This document shows, in pieces, positions 57,131-64,000 of a DNA stretch of 64,000 nt. Both the position numbers and the translations under genes were made by a program. Origin of the DNA: Fragilariopsis cylindrus CCMP1102 (taxonomy: Eukaryota; Bacillariophyta; Bacillariophyceae; Bacillariales; Bacillariaceae); the NCBI GenBank assembly GCA_900095095.1, contig FMBT01000378.1, positions 62,001 through 126,000 of the forward strand, given 5' to 3'. Position 1 is the stretch's first letter. Each line of letters opens with the position of its first letter. The notes beneath the pieces are model-generated. The model ran no database searches. It had not been told where the DNA came from and saw only the letters and a program-made list of their open reading frames with translations.

Positions 57131-58414
57131 ATGTCTGAATCTCCTGCCAGTCAAGGAAGAGCCAAGAGGATTAAATTAGTCGGTAGTGATTCGGTTGGTA
57201 GTCCACCGAAAGAATTCTCAGATGATAATGATATTGCGCAGATGAAATATCATATCCATAATTTCGCTAATCGTGAAGAAAAGAGAGGCGAATGCTTTTA
57301 CACCGGCGCCATTGATGCTCATGGTCATCCCTGGAGGTTACGCATTTATCCTCGGGGTACTTTGAGTTCAAAGGCCGATGCCGAGTACGTATCAGTATAT
57401 CTGGTATATGTCGGTGAAAATACTAAAACTGATCCAGTAGTTGCGAAGGCGATGGTTCAGACAAAAACTACAAGCCATCAATTACCGAAATATGAATACC
57501 ATTATAGCAACAAAGATAAAGGGAAACCGGCTTTGGGCATGCCTAATATTAGCAAACGAGAAGATGTTATTAAAAATGATTGCAATGATGCAGGCACGTT
57601 GACAATTACAATAGAATTACAGGTCGCTACGGAAAAGAAACCCATTTGGTATCCACAGCCTACGTATTATGACAGGACTGTATCTCAACTATTCGGATCA
57701 ATCGAAAATTCAGACGTTTTGTTCACTGTTGGTAATACGAGCAAGGAATTTGTCGCTCATAAATGTATTCTAGCATTACGTGCTAGGTCTCTATATGAAC
57801 TAGTCCTTGTGGAAGAATCTTCATCTAAGGATAGTGCTGAAAACGATCTTACTAACATTGAACTACGGGATGTAGACAAGAAGGTATTCGAGATATTATT
57901 AGAGTTTGTATATACGGGGAAAGAACCCAAATTAGACGATGATGAAGGTACTGCTAGGTCTGTTCTAGTTGCAGCTAATCGATTTGGTTGTACAGATTTG
58001 AAATTGTATGCTGAATCTGTATTGGTGGATAAATTTCTTGTTCCATCCAATGCTGCAGCATTATTACTATTTGCGGATTCCTATTCATGTGCATTATTAA
58101 AAGAAGCTACTATGAATACATACATCAATGACACCAAAGCAGTAATTGAATCTAAAGCTGATTGGACTAAACTCAAGGAGTCTAATGATCTTCTTGTAGA
58201 GCTTTTACTCTATTCCACATCCGGACGCAAAAAGTATTCGTCAATTGTCGATGATGGTAATGCTTTGATAGACCGTGCGATAGTAGATGCAGACGACTTG
58301 GATGTGACATCATTAAGACAACGTCTTCAGAAGGTTGATCTTGATCTGGATGGTAGTAGAGAAATATTAGTGGAACGTTGGAGGGAGTATTTGCGTACTA
58401 AGAATAATGAATAA
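57131..58414 (+). CDS. MATH-BTB-SAP protein, likely Cullin-3 adaptor
   Basis: A single frame of 427 residues in the order used by SPOP/BPM adaptors: MATH domain (~40-165; CFYTGAIDAHGHPWRLRIYP, VSVYLVYVGE, TITIELQV), then BTB (~190-300; GSIENSDVLFTVGN, FVAHKCILALRARSLYELV, VFEILLEFVYTGKEP), a short BACK-like helical part and a C-terminal SAP-like motif (~395-425; LDVTSLRQRLQKVDLDLDGS, ILVERWREY). MATH binds substrate and BTB binds Cullin-3 in the ubiquitin ligase complex; SAP motifs bind nucleic acid. The KRIKLVGSDS head may be a nuclear signal. The MATH domain is divergent, so substrate type cannot be told. Confidence 0.88.
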   Translation: MSESPASQGRAKRIKLVGSDSVGSPPKEFSDDNDIAQMKYHIHNFANREEKRGECFYTGAIDAHGHPWRLRIYPRGTLSSKADAEYVSVYLVYVGENTKTDPVVAKAMVQTKTTSHQLPKYEYHYSNKDKGKPALGMPNISKREDVIKNDCNDAGTLTITIELQVATEKKPIWYPQPTYYDRTVSQLFGSIENSDVLFTVGNTSKEFVAHKCILALRARSLYELVLVEESSSKDSAENDLTNIELRDVDKKVFEILLEFVYTGKEPKLDDDEGTARSVLVAANRFGCTDLKLYAESVLVDKFLVPSNAAALLLFADSYSCALLKEATMNTYINDTKAVIESKADWTKLKESNDLLVELLLYSTSGRKKYSSIVDDGNALIDRAIVDADDLDVTSLRQRLQKVDLDLDGSREILVERWREYLRTKNNE

Positions 58415-59083
58415 TCATAATGGTAATATAATGATACAGCTCATCTCCCGAAGCACGATAGGGAATAAAGGATGGTGGTGAAACGAAGATAATTATTTGT
58501 GCATACGTTTGATTTCCAGTGCGAACACGCACGCAAAGAAAGAAAGAAGGAAAGAAAGAGAGAGAGAGACGTTCAGATCAATGGATGGGAATGTTTTTGT
58601 ACCATAACAAACCCTTACTATAGTAGATCCTAGTTCGAAACCATAAAAATATAATTGTAGCAATCGATGCAACCGATGCAACTTCTTAATAGCGCTTCAT
58701 TGGTAGTAGATTATAGATTCGCGTATAGCATCTAGCTAGAATATTAAATACCGGCACGACAGTGCTGTATTTAAAGCCTCTACTACTACAAAAATAGTGG
58801 ATGCTGTATATACATTTATTTCCGTCTAGGATTCTATTTGTGTTATGTTTTATAATTAATTTAATTTAGTTTCGTAGTCGAAATCGGAATTCCCCTCATA
58901 ATTTTATCTATACGCTTTCTTGAGATATTTTATAGAATCGCGTTTTATAATTCCGATCTTTAATAATCGATTTTGATTAACTGGGCCTCGTTGGGTCGTC
59001 CATCATATTATTGCCTGATGCGATATCTTTATTAGGCTACTGCAATTGCTATTATTAGTATCATTATTGTTATCCTTTATTGA
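58415..59083. other. Convergent intergenic region
   Basis: 3' flanks of the MATH-BTB gene (+) and the armadillo-like gene (-). An AAAG/AGAG run is at 58535-58570. No gene is seen. Confidence 0.5.
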
Positions 59084-60898
59084 TTACAACAGTTCTTTCA
59101 ATAATTGATGCGATGCATCTTTGGTGGCTTCATTCACATGAGTAGACTCCCATGCGGCAGCAACCGCTCCAAAAATTCCCGATCCTCGAATGAATACTTT
59201 ATCGACCACAGTATACGCATTTCGAACCAAATCGAAAAGTCCACCACGGCACGATTCTTCTGGGTATTTGCTAATACATTCAACAATTAATGGGAATGCC
59301 ACTTCATAATCTTCCTTCGTCGATAGTATCTGCTTCTTGGAACACTGCACAAAGAAACACGATGCCTGGACTAAAAGTTCCTTATCATCGATCCATTCAC
59401 CGTTCGGTTTCTTCATACCTCCAATACATTTCTGAAGAAGGTCCATTCCTTGAAAGTCATCTCTGGTCATTGATGCATTATGAGCAACATTTAACAAGGT
59501 GATGAACATGTCTTCCAAAATTAATGATGTTAGTCGGGTATTGACATTTCCCTCCTCCTTCTTAGTATCGTTATTGGTTCCGACAGTAGTAGCAGTAGCA
59601 GTAGCAGTAGCAGTATCGACGACTGCTCCTCCTCGTCCCTGACTTTCGTGTCGTCCTTGTTGCTGTTGTCGAGGATATTGTTCTCGTCCAATCGAATCGA
59701 TAGCAGCTCTTTTACGAGATCTACTAGGTGAACAAAAGGAACTAAATGCCCGTTGAACAACACCCAACTGAAAGTCCGCACTTCCACATGCGTATGGTAG
59801 GACAGCACTACTGCTACTAGCGTTGTTGTTGGTGCTGTTGCTGTTTCGAACGACGACGGGACTTCGTACCACATCACTGTTGTTGTTGTTGTTGTCCACG
59901 CCCACGATGGTAGTAGTAGTGTTGGTAGTAATAAGATTCTTCCCAAGTTTGGTCATAGTTTCAAGTCCGGAATCGAATATTGCAAGTAATTGATCCTTAT
60001 GAACAATATCAAACGTGGAACTTTTTTCGGTAACGTTCATCAGAACCATCCAAATCCATCGTAACGCTTGCAGTTGCAAAGTGACAACATTGTCACCATC
60101 ATCATCCTCATTATTATTATGTTCAACAACATTACCCCCGTGGTTGTATTGTTTCCCAGCATCCAATAAGATACGAATACCATCCCGCATCGTGAAGTAT
60201 CGTGTAATTTCATTCGCAATATTATAAACATTCTCATGCTGCTGATTATTGTTATTATTATTGTTATTATGAGGATTACGATAAGTACAGGACATAATAA
60301 CTTTGGCAGATATCATGACACATTGTGGATCAATCTGATTATTCTTAAGATATAATAAGACACGTTGGATACCACCCAGTTCGGAAAAGTTACTTAAAAA
60401 AGTAAGATCATCCGAATATCCCCACCGTGCCAGATTCTTCAAGGCAGAGATCGCATCATTCCGTGAATAATGATCGGTATCAACAATTGCACATAACACT
60501 TTCGATAATTCTTCAAAGGTTGGTAATTGTAATAGGGATGATGTAGGACTAGTAGGACTTGTAGGACTAGTACGACCAGAACGGTCATCATCATCACTGA
60601 TGGTGGTGGTGGTGGTGGTAGCGCCGTGATTATTATTCGCGGTAGAAATGACAAAGGAACGTGGTGATGAAGATGTTGTCCTCGCCATCGATCCGACTGG
60701 TGATCCTCGTACCTTTTGACGCTTGTTTGAATCTGTTGTTGTTGTTGTTTCTTCTTCGATGTCACTCATCATGGTAGTACTGCTGCTGCTGCTGTTAGTA
60801 GTGGTGAGTGTTGATGACGATGATTCGTTTTGATTATTACTATCAAAGGAAGAAGAAGAAGAAGTAGTTGATAACGATGATGGAAGAAGATTATTCAT
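59084..60898 (-). CDS. Armadillo-like helical repeat protein, unknown function
   Basis: A single frame of 604 residues. The N-terminal ~125 residues are Ser/Thr-rich low complexity with a KRQKVRGSP basic patch and a triple SPT repeat (RTSPTSPTSPTSS). From ~126 the protein is helical with armadillo-like signatures: LPTFEELSKVLCAIVDTDHY, NDAISALKNLARWGYSDDLT, FSELGGIQRVLLYLKNNQID, MISAKVIMSCTYRNP, then LQALRWIWMVLMNVTEKSS, EDMFITLLNVAHNASM, LLQKCIGGMKKPNGEW and a final GIFGAVAAAWESTHVNEATK. The repeats are weak and interrupted by Asn, Thr and Ala/Thr runs. Proteins with this architecture occur in diatoms without known function; a scaffold role is the usual guess. Confidence 0.7.
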   Translation of the reverse strand: MNNLLPSSLSTTSSSSSFDSNNQNESSSSTLTTTNSSSSSTTMMSDIEEETTTTTDSNKRQKVRGSPVGSMARTTSSSPRSFVISTANNNHGATTTTTTISDDDDRSGRTSPTSPTSPTSSLLQLPTFEELSKVLCAIVDTDHYSRNDAISALKNLARWGYSDDLTFLSNFSELGGIQRVLLYLKNNQIDPQCVMISAKVIMSCTYRNPHNNNNNNNNQQHENVYNIANEITRYFTMRDGIRILLDAGKQYNHGGNVVEHNNNEDDDGDNVVTLQLQALRWIWMVLMNVTEKSSTFDIVHKDQLLAIFDSGLETMTKLGKNLITTNTTTTIVGVDNNNNNSDVVRSPVVVRNSNSTNNNASSSSAVLPYACGSADFQLGVVQRAFSSFCSPSRSRKRAAIDSIGREQYPRQQQQGRHESQGRGGAVVDTATATATATTVGTNNDTKKEEGNVNTRLTSLILEDMFITLLNVAHNASMTRDDFQGMDLLQKCIGGMKKPNGEWIDDKELLVQASCFFVQCSKKQILSTKEDYEVAFPLIVECISKYPEESCRGGLFDLVRNAYTVVDKVFIRGSGIFGAVAAAWESTHVNEATKDASHQLLKELL

Positions 60899-61743
60899 AT
60901 CAACTATAATTTTATGAAAGTATAAAGAAAAGGAACGTGAAATGAATGAATTTCGATTTTGTGCGTATTGATTACTGTAAAAGGAGAGAAAAGAAAAAAA
61001 ACCTTCTTTTGTAAAACTAGCAGTGATTGCTATTAGTTTTCAGAAATCAATTAGATTGATTACAGGTTTTCAGTGGTATATGAATTAACATCACATCAGA
61101 ACGTTTCTTTTTTACATTTTCGGTCCCTTCAACGGATTTGTGTTTCAGTGTATTGCTGTTTCTCAAATCGTGTGCGAATCGCCAAAAAAATTGAAATAAA
61201 ATCATTCGTGATTGGATTGCTTTCAGTCGTGCTTTTAGTCGTGCTTCCATTGTTCTTAGATCATGATGTCGCTCGTCACACGTGTCCTTTACCCACTCAT
61301 CGCTCGGTCCGCAAGAACAACCACATCTTCCAGATTTCATCAGTAAGATCTCTCTTTTCTTAGCTACTACGACACATCCTTGATCCAGCACACACCGTAA
61401 CAACAAGAACATGGAAGAACAGCAAGGAGCACTGGACACTTAAATGAATAGTTACTATACCGATATTGTGCCTATCAAGACAAACTCAGCAATTTCTCCG
61501 CTGACATCAAAGACTCGACTCATCTATGGTATGCAGTTGTTTACTAACAGTAGCTGATGATCGATCGAGTTTGAATAAATGAATCAATCAATCAATCAAT
61601 CAACATCAATCCATGACAGCAACATAACTAATCAGATTATCTTAACTTGATTGTATTCGGTCTATCCATATATCACATAAACCTCTCATAAAATAATAAA
61701 CTCAGCAACAACGAACAACGACCGACAACAACGAACAAACAAG
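60899..61743. other. Divergent promoter region, no certain gene
   Basis: Between the armadillo-like gene (-) and the retropepsin-like gene (+). A 130-codon minus frame (61047-61439) has a hydrophobic start but no family resemblance. An AATC run lies at 61580-61605. The ~55 bases before 61744 are CAACAA-rich leader. Confidence 0.45.
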
Positions 61744-63058
61744 ATGACAATAAAACAAAACCAAACACAACAACAGCGTTCCACAATGATGATGATCATC
61801 GCTACCGTCGTGACGGTCTTATTCCCATCAATGTCGGTGGCTTTCACTATCATTTCTCCTCCCTCATCGTTCTCTTCCTCGATTACTCATGCTATCAGTC
61901 GTCGTCATAGCAATAGTAATAATAATAATAATGATATCAAAAATTGCTATCTTCCTCAACAACAGCAGCAGCAGCATTGTCTTCAGAATCTGGACTTATA
62001 TTCTTCCTCAATTGATGATGATGATAATGATGATACTGAAACCACCGCCGTTCCTATTCTCGATGATGATGATGAAGAACAACAAGTAGTAGAAGAGGTT
62101 GTTGGCGACGATGATGATAGTATGTCCTCATCAGTTCGAACACCATTAAAATTTATTGGATCCTATCCATGTCTGGGATTAAAATTTCCAAACTTATCCA
62201 CCGACTCACAACGAGAAAAGAATATCACCACCGGTATCGCATTGGATTTTGTCTTAGATACTGCCTCGAATATCAATACAATTCAAGGTCCAGTAGCACA
62301 ACAATTACAATTAGAAAAATTAACTGATAAACGTGCATTACCCGGTGTTTCCAGTACTGGACCAATTGCGGGAGGTGATACATTCCTGCTGGGTGATTCT
62401 CAACTGGAAGAAGTTCTGTTATTTTCTTCATCACCAGCAGCAGCATTATCATCATCGTCATCGTTGATGGATAATACTGCTACTGATACCGTCGATCATA
62501 ATAAGGATGATGATCATGATGAAAAAAAAATCATAATACAAGAAAAAGAAGAACTACCATTCGAATTTATGCAACAATTAACAGCATCAGTTTTACCTGG
62601 TATGGCAAATCCAGGATCAGCAGGGTTGTTAGGATTAGCATTCTTTTATTGTTTTGAGGGAGGAGTTGAATTTCGTTGGGGACTAGATACTCAACCTCAA
62701 CAACAACAACAACAAGTACAGGAACAACAACAACAACAACAGAAAGAAGGAGTACAAGAACCAAAATTAGTCGATGGGATGGTAGTTCAACAACAAGGTT
62801 CATCATCAGAGTCATCATCACAATCGTCTATTACATTTCATGGTGATGAAAATGAGAAAGAATTTCTACGTACATTGTCGAGATTGACACGTGTGAAAAT
62901 TGCACCAATTCCATTAACACAAGTACCTACCGTACGGATGAAAATTAATAATGTCGAAATGGTAGCATTATTAGATACAGGTTCACCTGTCACAGTATTA
63001 AATGAACGTGCTGCAAAAGCTGCAGGAATACAAACAACCAAAAAAGGGAATGATGATG

Positions 63059-63089
<31 letters not shown>

Positions 63090-63468
63090 AGATAAGAATA
63101 AGAACAATAGTTGGAATCCATTTGCATCAGTTGTTGATAAATTCAAAGAAGCTCAAGCAACAGCAGAAGCAGCATCAAAAGGTGATGTTCTCATGATTGG
63201 TGGTATTGATGGTCAACCAACAAATTTATATCGTTCCATCAATGATGGTATTAGTATTTCATTGGTTGCAGATGATAACGACGATGACATTTCATTCGGT
63301 GGCGGTAGTAGTAGTAAAAATACTGTGTATGTTGGTAACATACCAGGATTAGCAGCATTGAATGGAATTGGCGTTGATTCACCACCCGCTGTTGTTTTGG
63401 GATTAGATATATTACGAAAAAGACCAAGTATGCTTCTTCGTGCACGCAACAACGAAGTATATTTCTAA
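61744..63468 (+). CDS. Two-lobed retropepsin-like aspartyl protease homologue, probably plastid
   Basis: A single frame of 574 residues. The signal peptide (MMIIATVVTVLFPSMSVAF) ends in S-V-A-F, resembling the diatom plastid signature with Phe just after the cleavage site, so plastid import is likely. After a Gln/Asp-rich linker come two aspartyl-protease-like halves: LDFVLDTASNINTI (~167-180) with GPIAGGDTFLLGD, and VEMVALLDTGSPVTVLN (~405-421) ending in AVVLGLDILRKRPSMLL (~545-562), the flap-proximal helix pattern. Eukaryotic genes of this type are host genes related in fold to retroviral and Ddi1 proteases, not retroelements. The first lobe has DTAS rather than DTGS, so activity is not certain. 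Poly-Gln, Asn and Ser inserts lie between the conserved blocks. Confidence 0.78.
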
Positions 63469-64000
63469 ATGTAGAGATAAATAAATAAATCTCTCTTAAC
63501 TTGTAACCATAACTTAATAAGCAGTACAGTAGTGTAGGGTTATCAAGACAGGATAATATCAGTAGGTCTCCACTTTGAAATGTTGATGTAAAGTTTGTGT
63601 TTATGGTGAAAGATTGAGATAGATTATCCATAATATTACCAACCACGTATCGCCTTTTGAAAACCATATGCATGGGGCAGTTTGTCTCTTGTGGTGCTAC
63701 ACTAACAACCAGCCATGTGTAACCAAATTGTTGAAGAAGATTAAGTGCTTGTTCAGGTGATTTTTTTTAGGATCAATTGGGAATTCCAAGACCATTGTGA
63801 TTGAGCAGGCACACTTTGATATGTATCAATTTTTCCAAATGCTGTTCTACAAATGTTTGTTACTGAATTGAACTACTTTTACCTGAGTTGACCACCCATT
63901 TTAACAATCACACAACATAACTCTAGATCAACCTACTGGATGGAGAGCAGTTATATTCCTTAGACTCATAAGCCTACTGGTGTCTCACAATGTAGGCTCA
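63469..64000. repeat. 3' flank and dispersed repeat, copy 2, at window edge
   Basis: No gene. The last ~62 bases (63939-64000) match 32061-32126 in the same orientation, and the element runs off the window. The section from about 63700 looks like old repeat-derived DNA. Confidence 0.6.

Noticed and set aside
61047-61439. 130-residue minus frame upstream of the retropepsin-like gene
   Set aside because: A hydrophobic start and many Cys, but no domain, and the opposite strand is equally open. Left as non-coding.
61744-63468. Retropepsin motif as a sign of a retroelement
   Set aside because: No reverse transcriptase, integrase or terminal repeats nearby; it has a signal peptide and two lobes, as host proteins do.
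1-64000. tRNA, rRNA or CRISPR features
   Set aside because: No cloverleaf T-arm pattern (GGTTCGANNC with partner arms), rRNA core or spacer-repeat array was seen by eye; a tRNA scan was not possible.

Overview
This is nuclear DNA of a eukaryote, most likely a raphid pennate diatom of the Fragilariopsis/Pseudo-nitzschia type. The evidence is: AT-rich intergenic DNA full of microsatellites; short GT-AG introns, many with the unusual donor GTACGT; a DUF6824 gene (a diatom-expanded domain); an EF-hand/single-span membrane family and several membrane or secreted families whose relatives I know only from diatoms; and a signal peptide with a diatom-like Ala-Phe plastid-targeting site. The genus is inference. 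Nothing was searched; all exon models come from reading frames, splice-site dinucleotides and phase agreement.

Layout. 0-5.8 kb: 3' part cut off mitochondrial acyl-CoA dehydrogenase (-), a 3.6 kb gene-empty tract with a degenerate ~300 bp tandem array, acireductone dioxygenase (-). 6.3-10.4 kb: EF-hand membrane protein without a visible start (+), METTL21-type lysine methyltransferase (+), two-exon multi-pass membrane protein (-). 11.1-15.7 kb: a five-exon gene fusing a protein kinase, a C2H2 zinc finger and a complete PP2C phosphatase (+). 16-22.6 kb: secreted repeat protein (-), multi-pass membrane protein (-), histidine-phosphatase homologue with RYG in place of RHG (+). 23.3-26.4 kb: two divergent secreted Cys-rich proteins whose shared upstream region is a large imperfect palindrome. 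27.9-31.4 kb: a six-exon pentameric ligand-gated ion channel (-) with a 29-nt microexon in TM1. 31.4-37.1 kb: gene-poor, ancient tandem repeats and a LINE-like remnant. 37.1-43.6 kb: an unresolved or decaying membrane-protein gene, an RS-rich protein (-), an NTF2/SnoaL-like protein (-), cytochrome c (+). 44.2-52.5 kb: PX plus LURP-one-related fusion (-), a 213 bp TA-flanked MITE, small Cys-rich zinc protein (+), five-exon DHX29-like RNA helicase (-). 52.5-64 kb: gene-empty tract, DUF6824/polyQ protein (-), MATH-BTB-SAP adaptor (+), armadillo-like protein (-), two-lobed retropepsin-like protein probably sent to the plastid (+), then a dispersed repeat at the window edge that also occurs at 32 kb.

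The genes do not form a pathway. Housekeeping functions (mitochondrial beta-oxidation, methionine salvage, respiration, translation initiation) lie among signalling genes (kinase-phosphatase fusion, ligand-gated channel, MATH-BTB adaptor) and lineage-specific secreted proteins. The strongest items for follow-up are the kinase-ZnF-PP2C fusion, the Cys-loop channel with its microexon, the palindrome between the secreted-protein pair, and the GTACGT splice donors.
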